Positions 27,679 to 35,155 of a stretch of 64,000 nucleotides of DNA are shown piece after piece. Each line of letters starts with the position of its first letter. Positions within the stretch are counted from its first letter, which is position 1. Source of the DNA: Pseudomonas migulae NBRC 103157 (lineage in GTDB: Bacteria > Pseudomonadota > Gammaproteobacteria > Pseudomonadales > Pseudomonadaceae); assembly GCF_002091715.1 (NCBI RefSeq), contig NZ_BDAG01000004.1, positions 62,001-126,000 of the forward strand, in the 5' to 3' direction. Both the position numbers and the translations under genes were made by a program. The notes below the pieces were generated by a model. The model saw only the letters and a program-made list of their open reading frames with translations. It had not been told where the DNA came from and ran no database searches.

Positions 27679-28110
27679 TCAAACCACCAACCGCTCCAGC
27701 GCCCCGCGTAAACCGACAGGAATCGCCACCGGCTGATTCGACGTCCGATCCACAAACACATGCACGAAACGCCCCGCCGCACAGGCTTCGTCTTCGCCGG
27801 CCTTGAACACCGCCAGCTCGTATTGCACAGAGCTGTTGCCCAACTTGCCCACCCGCAAACCGATCTCGATCCGGTCGGGGAAAGCGATGGAGGCAAAGTA
27901 ATCACACGCCGAACTCACGACAAAACCCACGACTTCGCCGTCATGAATATCCAGGCCGCCGACTTCGATCAGATAAGTGTTCACCGCTGTGTCGAAGAAG
28001 CTGTAGTAGGTGACGTTGTTGACGTGACCGTAGGCATCGTTGTCGTGCCAGCGAGTGGTGATGGGCTGGAAATGCGGGTAATCGGTGCGTTGGGGCGTCG
28101 GGTTGGACAT
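27679..28110 (-). CDS. Acyl-CoA thioesterase, 4HBT family
   Basis: The 143-residue hot-dog protein has [21 protein letters not shown] near residue 22, the Asp-containing active-site helix of 4-hydroxybenzoyl-CoA-type thioesterases. The ATG at 28110 is preceded by AAGGAACC; a TTG directly upstream extends the frame by one codon. It lies downstream of the hydroxyacyl-CoA dehydrogenase on the same strand, with a REPIN between, suggesting a shared acyl-CoA pathway. Confidence 0.85.
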   Translation of the reverse strand: MSNPTPQRTDYPHFQPITTRWHDNDAYGHVNNVTYYSFFDTAVNTYLIEVGGLDIHDGEVVGFVVSSACDYFASIAFPDRIEIGLRVGKLGNSSVQYELAVFKAGEDEACAAGRFVHVFVDRTSNQPVAIPVGLRGALERLVV

Positions 28111-28167
28111 CAATGTCGGTTCCTTGAGTGGGACTGCGAGTTTAAGGCGAAAACCGCGTTATCGTTC

Positions 28168-28262
28168 TTCGCGAGCAAGCCCGCTCCCACAAGGGATCGT
28201 GGTTCATCCACAAACTCTGTGTTCACAGAAGATCAACTGTGGGAGCGGGCTTGCTCGCGAAG
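28168..28262. repeat. REPIN, GTGGGAGCGGGCTTGCTCGC family
   Basis: Inverted arms TTCGCGAGCAAGCCCGCTCC and its complement lie 65 bp apart, between the thioesterase and the dehydrogenase gene. Confidence 0.9.
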
Positions 28263-28286
28263 ACGCCGGCACAGGCGCTGGGCCAA

Positions 28287-29513
28287 TCACCTGTCAGCAA
28301 ACCCCTTCCCCACCGCCGCCAACTCCCCAATCAACCGCGCCGGCTGCCAGTGATCGCCTTGCCGGGTTTCAAGCGCCAACAACCGCTGATGAATATCCGC
28401 CAACCCCTGCTGATCCGCCCAGGCCATCGGCCCGCCCTTGTCCGCCGGAAAGCCATAGCCGTTGAGGTACACCAGGTCGATGTCGTGCGCCGATTCGGCA
28501 ATCCCTTCCTGAAGAATCTTCGCCCCCTCGTTGACCAGTGCCAGCAAACAGCGCTCCAGAATTTCCTCAGGCCCGATCTCGCGACGCTGGAAGCCCAATC
28601 CTTCGCTGACTGCCAGCACCAGCGCATCCACCTCCACATCGTGCTCAGCCTGGCGACTGCCCGCTTCGTAGTGGTAATAACCGTTGCCACTCTTCTGGCC
28701 GAAACGCCCCAGTTCGCACAGGCGATTATCCACCTGAACCTGCGGCGCATCCTGCCCGACACCGGCCAGTTCCCGCGCGCGCCATTGCAGGTCGATACCG
28801 ACCACATCGAACATGCGAAACGGCCCCATCGCGAAACCGAAGCCCTGCAGCGCCGCATCCACCTGATAGGGATAAGCGCCCTCAAGCAGCATCTTGCGCG
28901 CTTCGAGCACATAGGTATTGAGCATGCGATTGCCGATGAAGCCCTCGCAGTTGCCCGACACGACGCTGACCTTGCCCATGCGCTTACCCAGTTCCAGCGC
29001 GGCATCCAGCACTGCCGGCGCAGTCTGTGCGCCACGAACGATTTCCAGCAATTTCATGATGTGCGCCGGGCTGAAGAAATGCAGGCCCAGCACTTGTTGC
29101 GGACGGCGAGTGGCCGCGGCGATCGCGTCGATATCCAGCGCCGACGTGTTGCTGGCGAGAATGGCTTCGGGCTTGAGCAGGCCATCCAGTTCGCGGAATA
29201 TTTTCTGCTTGAGCTCAAGGTTTTCGTACACCGCTTCAATCACCAGATCGACATCGCGGATCGCCGCGTAATCGGCAGCCGCCGAGATCCGTGCAACACG
29301 AGCGTCGGCCTCGGCCTGATCGATCCGCCCCTGACGCACGTTGTGCGCGCAGGTCTCGGCCACGGTGGCCAGAGCCTGCTCAAGCATCTGCGGATTGTTA
29401 TCGACCCACTGCACCGGCACCCCGGCGTTGGCCAGGCACATGACAATGCCACGGCCCATGGTGCCCGCCCCGATCACGGCGGCGCGCTGAATGTTGAACG
29501 GTGTCTGGCTCAT
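28287..29513 (-). CDS. 3-hydroxyacyl-CoA dehydrogenase
   Basis: The 408-residue NAD-dependent enzyme has an N-terminal Rossmann domain (AVIGAGTMGRGIVMCLANAG) and the HACDH signature segments (ASNTSALDI, GLHFFSPAHIMKLLEIVRG, SGNCEGFIGNRML). Two C-terminal HCDH domains follow (about residues 180-280 and 300-390), making it longer than a single-domain HBD. The family oxidises 3-hydroxyacyl-CoA during beta-oxidation. The frame is open to 29564; the ATG at 29513 gives MSQTPFNIQRAAVIG, the usual start. Confidence 0.9.
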   Translation of the reverse strand: MSQTPFNIQRAAVIGAGTMGRGIVMCLANAGVPVQWVDNNPQMLEQALATVAETCAHNVRQGRIDQAEADARVARISAAADYAAIRDVDLVIEAVYENLELKQKIFRELDGLLKPEAILASNTSALDIDAIAAATRRPQQVLGLHFFSPAHIMKLLEIVRGAQTAPAVLDAALELGKRMGKVSVVSGNCEGFIGNRMLNTYVLEARKMLLEGAYPYQVDAALQGFGFAMGPFRMFDVVGIDLQWRARELAGVGQDAPQVQVDNRLCELGRFGQKSGNGYYHYEAGSRQAEHDVEVDALVLAVSEGLGFQRREIGPEEILERCLLALVNEGAKILQEGIAESAHDIDLVYLNGYGFPADKGGPMAWADQQGLADIHQRLLALETRQGDHWQPARLIGELAAVGKGFADR

Positions 29514-29639
29514 GGTTGTTCTCTTGTTGGCGATCCAAAGACAGCCCTCACCATAGTCAGCCACCGGGCTTTTTAGAAATTTATTCCTGTGATGGGGGAC
29601 ATTCAGCGGATGGATGCGCCTCAGCCAGACACTGAGATC

Positions 29640-29733
29640 CCTGTGGGAGCGGGCTTGCTCGCGAAAGCGGTGTATCAGCCGTCATCAATGTTGAATGAAA
29701 AACCGAATTCGCGAGCAGGCCCGCTCCCACAAG
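29640..29733. repeat. REPIN between the dehydrogenase and RecQ-like genes
   Basis: GTGGGAGCGGGCTTGCTCGC and its inverted copy (one changed base, GCAGGCCC) lie about 45 bp apart, ending just before the stop of the helicase gene. Confidence 0.9.
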
Positions 29734-29741
29734 GTCACCGT

Positions 29742-31676
29742 TCATTTGGGTAAATGCGCTTCAGCCCACCCTCGCACTTCGCCATACGGATAATCCTCCA
29801 GCACCCCAAACCCCGAAATCGAGCGTACCTTGAGCTTGGTAAACAGCGGCACACTGATCCCGCACAAAAACCGCGTCACGCGCTCGGCTGAGGGAATACT
29901 GCCGACGTGCTGTTCATGCTTGTGGATAAAATCACCGCACAGCGCCTCGAAGTTTTTATCCACAAGCGCCGGTAACTCGGGTGGTGCGGGCAATCGCGCC
30001 ACGTTCCCGTGACACACCGAACAATGCCCGCACTGCTGCGGCGCGTTTTCGTCGCCGAAATACTCGGCCAAGCGATAACCCAGGCAGACGTCAGTGGCGA
30101 ACAGATCCAGCATGGCGTGGATCCGCGCGATCTCGGTGCGTTCGTGCTGGGTGAAACAGGCATGCAGTTCGGCACTCAACGCCTGACTGTCGAAGTCCGT
30201 TTGCAACAGGCTGTAGACCTCGGTCATCTGCTTGCTTTCCAGCTCGACCCAGCCTTTCTCCTGGAAATAATCCAGTGCCTTGACCACCCGATCGCGCTCG
30301 GCCCGATGCTGCTCGTACAACGCATCGAAATTAACCGTGGCCCAGGTCCGCGCCCGAGTGGACGTCTGGATGATTGCCGCCACGAAGTCCTTGCGCTCAC
30401 CTTCGAAGCGGGCGAGCACGTCTTCCGGCTCCTGCAAATACTTGAAACGGTATTCGGCGTAATAGGCGTAACGCGGGGCGATGATTCCACGCAGCTCCAA
30501 TTGCACCAGCAAGGTCTTTAGCGGTAGCTGGCGGATGTTGCTCTGGTCCGCCAACGGCCCCAGCAGAAACTCCCATTGCCCCTCAGGCGCAGTGGCTTGC
30601 AATTCGTCGAGCACGTGACGGATGCCGTCCCGTTCCGGCGTGTCGCCGTAGACGAAGTTTTCCAGCACGTTGAGGCTGTCGCGGTTGGCCAGTACCAGGC
30701 AGTCCGATGGCTGTCCGTCACGCCCGGCGCGACCGATTTCCTGACTGTAGTTTTCGATGGATTTGGGCAGGTCGAAATGCACCACGTTGCGGATGTCACT
30801 CTTGTCGATGCCCATGCCAAACGCGATGGTCGCGACGATGCAATTGGACTGTCCGCCCATAAAGCGCTTTTGAATCGCTTCCCGTTGTTCATGGGGCAAA
30901 CCGGCGTGATACGCCTCGGCCTGCACGCCGTTACGCCCCAAGTGTTCGGCGATGTGCTCGGCGGTTTTCTGCAGGGTGACGTAGACGATACTCGGCTGGC
31001 CGGGACGTTCACGCATCCATTCGACCAGGCGTCGGCGTTTGTCGGGACCGCGCACCGGCTCCACCAGTAAATTGAGGTTCGGCCGATAGAAGCCGGTGGT
31101 GACCACGTCTTCAGGGGCGATGGCGAATTTGGCCTGCATATCCGCGATCACTTTCGGGGTCGCAGTGGCGGTCAGCAGCAACGCTTGAGGGATGTTGAAC
31201 TGACGCTGGTAGTCCGGAAGCTTGAGGTAGTCGGGGCGGAAGTTATGGCCCCACTCCGAGATGCAATGCGCCTCATCCACCACCAACAGTGAGATCGGCA
31301 CTTGCTGCAAGAAATTGCGAAAGCGCTCGTTCTTCAGACGCTCCACGGAAATCATCAGAATCTTCAACTCGCCGGACTTGGCGCGGGCCATCACATCGCT
31401 GGCGTCGTCGCGGCTCTGGGCCGAATCGATACTGCCCGCCGCGATACCGTGTCGCTGCAGAAACGCCAATTGATCCTGCATCAACGCCAGCAGCGGCGAG
31501 ACCACCAGCGTCAGGTGCGGCAGCAACACCGCCGACATCTGGTAACACAGGGACTTGCCTGAACCCGTGGGAAAAATCGCCGCCGCCGAGCGCCCGGCCA
31601 ACACCGCGCTGATCGCCGCCTCCTGGCCGGGCCGAAACTGTGGATAACCGAAAACCTGTTCCAGGGTGTTGTGCAT
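29742..31676 (-). CDS. RecQ-family ATP-dependent DNA helicase
   Basis: The 644-residue SF2 helicase has the RecQ motif 0 YPQFRPGQEAAI, Walker A FPTGSGKSLCYQ, DEAH box VVDEAHCISEWGHNFRPDY and motif VI YSQEIGRAGRDGQPSDC. A zinc-like cysteine set follows (CLGYRL...CGHCSVC at about residues 540-565). It has a long divergent segment between motif VI and the cysteines and no HRDC domain, so it is a second RecQ-type helicase rather than classical RecQ. It probably acts in recombination or repair; the precise role is unknown. Confidence 0.87.
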   Translation of the reverse strand: MHNTLEQVFGYPQFRPGQEAAISAVLAGRSAAAIFPTGSGKSLCYQMSAVLLPHLTLVVSPLLALMQDQLAFLQRHGIAAGSIDSAQSRDDASDVMARAKSGELKILMISVERLKNERFRNFLQQVPISLLVVDEAHCISEWGHNFRPDYLKLPDYQRQFNIPQALLLTATATPKVIADMQAKFAIAPEDVVTTGFYRPNLNLLVEPVRGPDKRRRLVEWMRERPGQPSIVYVTLQKTAEHIAEHLGRNGVQAEAYHAGLPHEQREAIQKRFMGGQSNCIVATIAFGMGIDKSDIRNVVHFDLPKSIENYSQEIGRAGRDGQPSDCLVLANRDSLNVLENFVYGDTPERDGIRHVLDELQATAPEGQWEFLLGPLADQSNIRQLPLKTLLVQLELRGIIAPRYAYYAEYRFKYLQEPEDVLARFEGERKDFVAAIIQTSTRARTWATVNFDALYEQHRAERDRVVKALDYFQEKGWVELESKQMTEVYSLLQTDFDSQALSAELHACFTQHERTEIARIHAMLDLFATDVCLGYRLAEYFGDENAPQQCGHCSVCHGNVARLPAPPELPALVDKNFEALCGDFIHKHEQHVGSIPSAERVTRFLCGISVPLFTKLKVRSISGFGVLEDYPYGEVRGWAEAHLPK

Positions 31677-31823
31677 AAGCTGTCACTCCGTTGACCGCTG
31701 CGAAGCCCAAAGCCTAGCCGGCGATCGCAGCGAGTCGAGAAAAGGTCGGGGTCAAAAACGATACGGGATGATACAGCGGATGGTGCGGGGGGATGGCGGG
31801 GCTTGAGGAATTGGGCGATGGGC

Positions 31824-31929
31824 TGGCCTCATCGCGAGCAAGCCCGCTCCCACAGGTGATCTTCAGTGAACCCGGGGGTTGTGTACGACCCAAAACCCTT
31901 GTGGGAGCGGGCTTGCTCGCGAAGAGGCC
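31824..31929. repeat. REPIN, GTGGGAGCGGGCTTGCTCGC family
   Basis: Outer GGCCTC...GAGGCC pairing extends the usual REP arms. It lies in the 284-bp gap between the helicase start and the exported protein. Confidence 0.9.
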
Positions 31930-31960
31930 AGCAAAAACACTGCAAAAACATCGGGCAAAC

Positions 31961-32464
31961 TCAGGGCACCAACACCGCCACCCGCAGCTGCTCATTCAAC
32001 GCCTGCTCATGAAACACCTGACTCTTGCTCGCCCAAGCCGCATGAGCCGGGCTGATTTCGCCAGTGAACGCCGCCGCCAACTGACGCAAATCAGCGACGC
32101 TTCGCACACGCGGGCAGAACGGTTCGCCGTCGCAGTTCTGGCTGGCGTTACGGTAGGTGGTCAGCAATCGATCCCACAAGCCATCACGCACCTGTCGCAC
32201 AGACTTGAGCTTAACCGCCTGCACGCCCAGACGCTGCTTCAGACCCTGTTCGTCCAGCGCTTCACTGGCCAGCAGCGCCTTGCCGAACATCAACACATCG
32301 GCGCGGGACGCGGTGTCCATGTTCGCCTGAGTGGTGAGGGCGTCCGGCCAGCCGGTGCGGTCCATGTTGGCCAGCACCATCGAGTTACCCGCGTCAGCCG
32401 CGCCCGTCAAACGACAAACACCCGCCCATAACAACAAAACCGAGGCCATACGTAGCCACTGCAT
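31961..32464 (-). CDS. Hypothetical exported protein
   Basis: The 167-residue protein has a signal peptide (MQWLRMASVLLLWAGVCRLTGA) and a mature alpha-helical part with two cysteines (NCDGEPFCPRV) that could form a disulfide. No domain is recognised. It is monocistronic and starts at an ATG preceded by AAGGGAATTAGG. Confidence 0.65.
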   Translation of the reverse strand: MQWLRMASVLLLWAGVCRLTGAADAGNSMVLANMDRTGWPDALTTQANMDTASRADVLMFGKALLASEALDEQGLKQRLGVQAVKLKSVRQVRDGLWDRLLTTYRNASQNCDGEPFCPRVRSVADLRQLAAAFTGEISPAHAAWASKSQVFHEQALNEQLRVAVLVP

Positions 32465-32759
32465 ACCTAATTCCCTTTAAGTGCTTAACCAGGCATTTTC
32501 GAAATGCCCTACAGATTCTGGCGCGCACGATACAGAGGTTTGCTGCGCTGCGCCTGACAAACACGTAGGAAAATTCACCAGTAAGGGTTTTGATTAAAAA
32601 AACCTCGGGAAACGCGTAGGGCGAATGCCCGAAGACCAGTAAATCCCCTACAAGCTGTGTCGATTGCGCCCGTATTGCCGCATCGCGTCGTCCGCTTCAT
32701 AGTTTTCGGCGCGGCTGAAACAGTGTCGGCCTGCCAGACTTCCTACAGGACTGACCCAG
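32465..32759. other. 295-bp gap at the left edge of the accessory region
   Basis: AT-rich around 32500-32620 and GC-rich after that. No REP, palindrome of note or ORF was seen. It must hold the divergent promoters of the exported protein and of the first DUF3077 gene. AGGA at 32747-32750 serves the latter. Confidence 0.4.
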
Positions 32760-33035
32760 ATGCAAGACCGCTATTGCCCACTCAAAAGCCGCTACAGCGA
32801 CACCCCGATCCTGGTCATTGATACCGAGGCCGACCCACACGAAATCCTCGACGCCGCCCGCCAACGCATCCGCGCCGCCAGCGACCTGCTCGAAACGCTG
32901 TACTGCCTGTGCTTCAAACAGGCGGACGCCAGCGACATCCCCAACATCGTCAACGCGCTCTACCTGCTGACCCAGGACGGCAACGAACTCCTCGAAATCG
33001 CCCGCCAACGCCTCCCGAAAATCACCACTGGTTAA
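32760..33035 (+). CDS. DUF3077-type small protein (copy 1)
   Basis: A 91-residue acidic helical protein: CPLKSRYSDTPILVIDTEAD, then an ARQRIRAASDLLETLYCL helix and ALYLLTQDGNELLEIARQRL. It matches the Pseudomonas DUF3077 family, whose function I do not know. A second copy lies at 33451. The sequence RxPLK...DTPxLxIDTEAxP and the ALYLL(T/A)QDG segment are shared. It is followed within 15 bp by a lone REP and then by an antitoxin-like gene. Confidence 0.75.
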   Translation: MQDRYCPLKSRYSDTPILVIDTEADPHEILDAARQRIRAASDLLETLYCLCFKQADASDIPNIVNALYLLTQDGNELLEIARQRLPKITTG

Positions 33036-33049
33036 TGCCCTACCACCTA

Positions 33050-33078
33050 CCCCTGTGGGAGCGAGCCTGCTCGCGATG
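33050..33078. repeat. Single REP (not paired)
   Basis: CTGTGGGAGCGAGCCTGCTC with a GCGATGAAC tail. No inverted partner occurs within 300 bp, unlike most other REPs in the window. A candidate ATG of the following gene (33076) lies at its edge. Confidence 0.75.
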
Positions 33079-33099
33079 AACGATAACGCGGTGAACCTG

Positions 33100-33279
33100 A
33101 TGAAAACCAAAATCCCCGAAACTCAACTATCGCCAGAAGAAAAAGCAGCCTACGACGCATGGTTCCGAGCCCAGGTACAAGCCAGCCTCGACGACCCACG
33201 TCCAAGCGTTTCAAATGAAGAAGCCAAGCGACTAATGGCGGCCAAACGAGAGAAAATTAAGAAAGCGATAAGTCCGTAG
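33100..33279 (+). CDS. Orphan StbD/RelB-like antitoxin (stability determinant family)
   Basis: The 59-residue protein MKTKIPETQLSPEEKAAYDA continues WFRAQVQASLDDPRPSVSNE. This is the hallmark segment of the stability-determinant antitoxins that normally overlap a RelE/ParE-type toxin gene. Here no toxin ORF follows: 33280-33450 has no plausible coding frame. In-frame ATGs at 33076 and a start at 33055 would read through REP sequence, so 33100 is preferred, though its ribosome binding site is poor. It would be the surviving half of a toxin-antitoxin pair, or a stand-alone regulator. Confidence 0.7.
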   Translation: MKTKIPETQLSPEEKAAYDAWFRAQVQASLDDPRPSVSNEEAKRLMAAKREKIKKAISP

Positions 33280-33450
33280 GCAACGCCCTATCAAAGCTTC
33301 GTCCCGGTCCTACAACAGAAGACACCTTGTCGCCTATCGCCAACTGGAACTCGTATCTATAGTCGGACTGTCGCTGCCAATTCAGCCGACTCGGGCTTGG
33401 TCACCCGAAAAGAGAGAGCTCACTTTCCCATTACGTTGAGGTGTTCTTCA

Positions 33451-33747
33451 GTGACCACATTAAATCCGTTTCCAAGCCGCTACCGCCCACTCAAAACAAA
33501 CCTGACCGATACCCCGGCGCTGATCATCGACACAGAGGCCAACCCCCAAGACCTCCTCGAAGCAGCCCTCCAGCGTGTCCGAGCCTCCAGCGAACTACTC
33601 CGAACCCTGCACTGCCAATCCTTCGAACAAGGCGATCTCGAAGACATCCCGCATATCACCCACGCGCTCTACCTGTTGGCCCAAGACGGCTGCGACCTGC
33701 TCACGGTCGCCCAACAACGAATGATGGGCTGGAAAGCTCCTGCCTGA
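33451..33747 (+). CDS. DUF3077-type small protein (copy 2)
   Basis: The 98-residue paralog of the protein at 32760 has SRYRPLKTNLTDTPALIIDT, then RVRASSELLRTLHCQSF and ITHALYLLAQDGCDLL. By eye about half the residues are identical to copy 1. I use the GTG at 33451 with GAGG upstream; the open frame continues back to 33397 without support. It is followed by another lone REP and the YhfG-like gene, repeating the layout of copy 1. Confidence 0.72.
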   Translation: MTTLNPFPSRYRPLKTNLTDTPALIIDTEANPQDLLEAALQRVRASSELLRTLHCQSFEQGDLEDIPHITHALYLLAQDGCDLLTVAQQRMMGWKAPA

Positions 33748-33775
33748 CGCCCAGCACCAACAGGCAAGCCGCGCC

Positions 33776-33803
33776 CTTGTGGGAGCTGGCTTGCCTGCGA
33801 TGA
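33776..33803. repeat. Single REP (not paired)
   Basis: TTGTGGGAGCTGGCTTGCCT with a GCGATGAAC tail, 28 bp after the second DUF3077 gene. No inverted partner is near. Confidence 0.7.
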
Positions 33804-33858
33804 ACACGACGCATAATTTCGGCCCAGAACAGGCCAGCTAGCAGCACGGAAAATCGTG

Positions 33859-34071
33859 ATGAGCGAACTAACCTTCAAACAAAAACAAGCACACTACGAA
33901 AACGTCCGCCGTTCAAACTACTTGGCGAGCCTACGGCTCGCAGGATTCGACACGTCGCCAGCAGATCTCAACCAACCACTTCCGACACGAAAAGAAGTGC
34001 TCGCCAAATATCGACAAGACGAGCCGTCAAAATTTGCTCCCGTCCTTCCCCCCAAACCTGACGACCAATAA
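33859..34071 (+). CDS. Orphan YhfG-like antitoxin (no adjacent Fic gene)
   Basis: The 70-residue protein MSELTFKQKQAHYENVRRSN continues YLASLRLAGFD. This matches YhfG (DUF2559), the small antitoxin of Fic AMP-transferase toxins such as E. coli Fic and P. fluorescens Fic-1. Normally fic follows directly. Here the next gene, 31 bp on, is a DUF1493 protein and no Fic motif (HPFxxGNG) is found in the window. A GTG one codon upstream (33856) is an alternative start. Confidence 0.78.
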   Translation: MSELTFKQKQAHYENVRRSNYLASLRLAGFDTSPADLNQPLPTRKEVLAKYRQDEPSKFAPVLPPKPDDQ

Positions 34072-34102
34072 GATCCGCCCAAGCCCAACCGGACGCACCC
34101 GA

Positions 34103-34456
34103 ATGATCCTCGCCCCCAACTTCCCCGACGACCACACCATGCACCTGCTCATGCAGTTGCTACACGAAGAACTCGGCCTGCCCGAACGCAAAACCATCAG
34201 CCTCGCCACCTCGATCAACTTCGATTTGAGCTGCGACGGCGCTGACGCCCGGCAACTGATGGAAGCGCTGGAAGAACAGTTCGGTATCGACTTCGTGGAC
34301 TACGATGCCTATCGCTACTTTCAGCCGGAAGGGTTCGATGTGCTTCTCAAGCGAAGGGCAAAGGGTCGCGGCGAGAAAGTCCCACTAACCATTGGCATGC
34401 TTTACCAAGCCGTAAAGTCGCAACGCTGGGATACCCAAACGCTTGAAGGCCTCTAG
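34103..34456 (+). CDS. DUF1493-family protein
   Basis: The 117-residue acidic protein has LGLPERKTISLATSINFDLS and GADARQLMEALEEQFGIDFV followed by YRYFQPEGFD. This is the acyl-carrier-like DUF1493 pattern (GDDA-ExxE-F-V-YF). No phosphopantetheine serine motif (DSL) is seen. The frame is open from 34034; the ATG at 34103 gives the family start. The function is unknown. It lies between the orphan YhfG gene and the HipBA operators. Confidence 0.72.
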   Translation: MILAPNFPDDHTMHLLMQLLHEELGLPERKTISLATSINFDLSCDGADARQLMEALEEQFGIDFVDYDAYRYFQPEGFDVLLKRRAKGRGEKVPLTIGMLYQAVKSQRWDTQTLEGL

Positions 34457-34472
34457 CGGAGCGCATAAGTAG

Positions 34473-34513
34473 CATTATTCTGGCTGTTTATCGAAAATTT
34501 AGTTGGAATAATG
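34473..34513. promoter_or_regulatory. HipB-type operator candidate, upstream copy
   Basis: CATTATTC (34473-34480) and GAATAATG (34506-34513) form an inverted repeat separated by 25 bp. The outer parts ATTATTCTGGC and GGAATAATGGCA are repeated at 34617-34658 with the same spacing. It lies about 150 bp before the antitoxin start. Confidence 0.6.
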
Positions 34514-34616
34514 GCAGTTTCAATAAACTGCCTTCCTTGCGTGTCGGCAGCACCGTATGACCAGACAGCACCTTGAAACTCATTGAGGCAGTCCAGCAAA
34601 TCACCACACAAGTGCT

Positions 34617-34658
34617 ATTATTCTGGCAGTTAACTTCTAAAAGCGAAGGAATAATGGC
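34617..34658. promoter_or_regulatory. HipB-type operator candidate, overlapping the ribosome binding site
   Basis: ATTATTC (34617-34623) and GAATAAT (34649-34655) are separated by 25 bp, as in the upstream copy 143 bp away. The right arm abuts the GAAGGA ribosome binding site, so binding would block both transcription and translation of the antitoxin. The arms differ from the E. coli HipB site TATCC-N8-GGATA. Confidence 0.62.
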
Positions 34659-34660
34659 AC

Positions 34661-35155
34661 ATGGCTAAGAAAACAGCGCCCCTGCTGCCAGCCTCATCCA
34701 GACTGCTCGCAGAGTTTGGCGAACGACTGAAACTCGCTCGATTACGTCGCAGGCTGACAGCCAAGCAAGTCGCTGAGAGAGCAGGCATGTCACTGACAAC
34801 GCTTCGCTCCCTTGAGTCCGGCGGCTCAGGCGTGACGATGGGGGCCTATGTTTCTGTGATGCAGGTCCTCGGCCTTGAGAAAGACTTGAGCAAGCTCGCC
34901 GAAGCGGATGAGTTGGGACGCCAACTGCAAGATGCGCAATTGATTCCCCGAGCGAACGCAGCAACCAGTAAACGCCAACGAGTGCGCAACGTGATTTCAA
35001 CGAAAGCGCCGTCCCCCATCCGCGACAGGACGACTGAAGCACTGGAAAACCCTATCTCCGAATTGGATATCGAGGCTGATTTCCCATTGAACACCCAGTC
35101 CTTTTCCAGTTTGTTTGACGATAAAAAATCCAGACCCAAGACGGAGAAAAAATGA
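34661..35155 (+). CDS. HipB-like antitoxin, XRE-family repressor with long tail
   Basis: The 164-residue protein has an HTH_3 domain (about residues 15-75: [20 protein letters not shown], then [17 protein letters not shown]). A basic, poorly structured C-terminal tail of about 80 residues is much longer than the tail of E. coli HipB (88 residues in total). It should bind and neutralise the HipA kinase encoded next, with a 4-bp overlap, and repress its own operon through the inverted repeats upstream. The region is AT-richer than the neighbouring core genes, suggesting acquisition. Confidence 0.85.
   Translation: MAKKTAPLLPASSRLLAEFGERLKLARLRRRLTAKQVAERAGMSLTTLRSLESGGSGVTMGAYVSVMQVLGLEKDLSKLAEADELGRQLQDAQLIPRANAATSKRQRVRNVISTKAPSPIRDRTTEALENPISELDIEADFPLNTQSFSSLFDDKKSRPKTEKK

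Noticed and set aside
33055..33099. N-terminal extension of the StbD-like antitoxin
   Set aside because: It would be encoded by REP sequence (MGASLLAMN type), and the family similarity begins after it.
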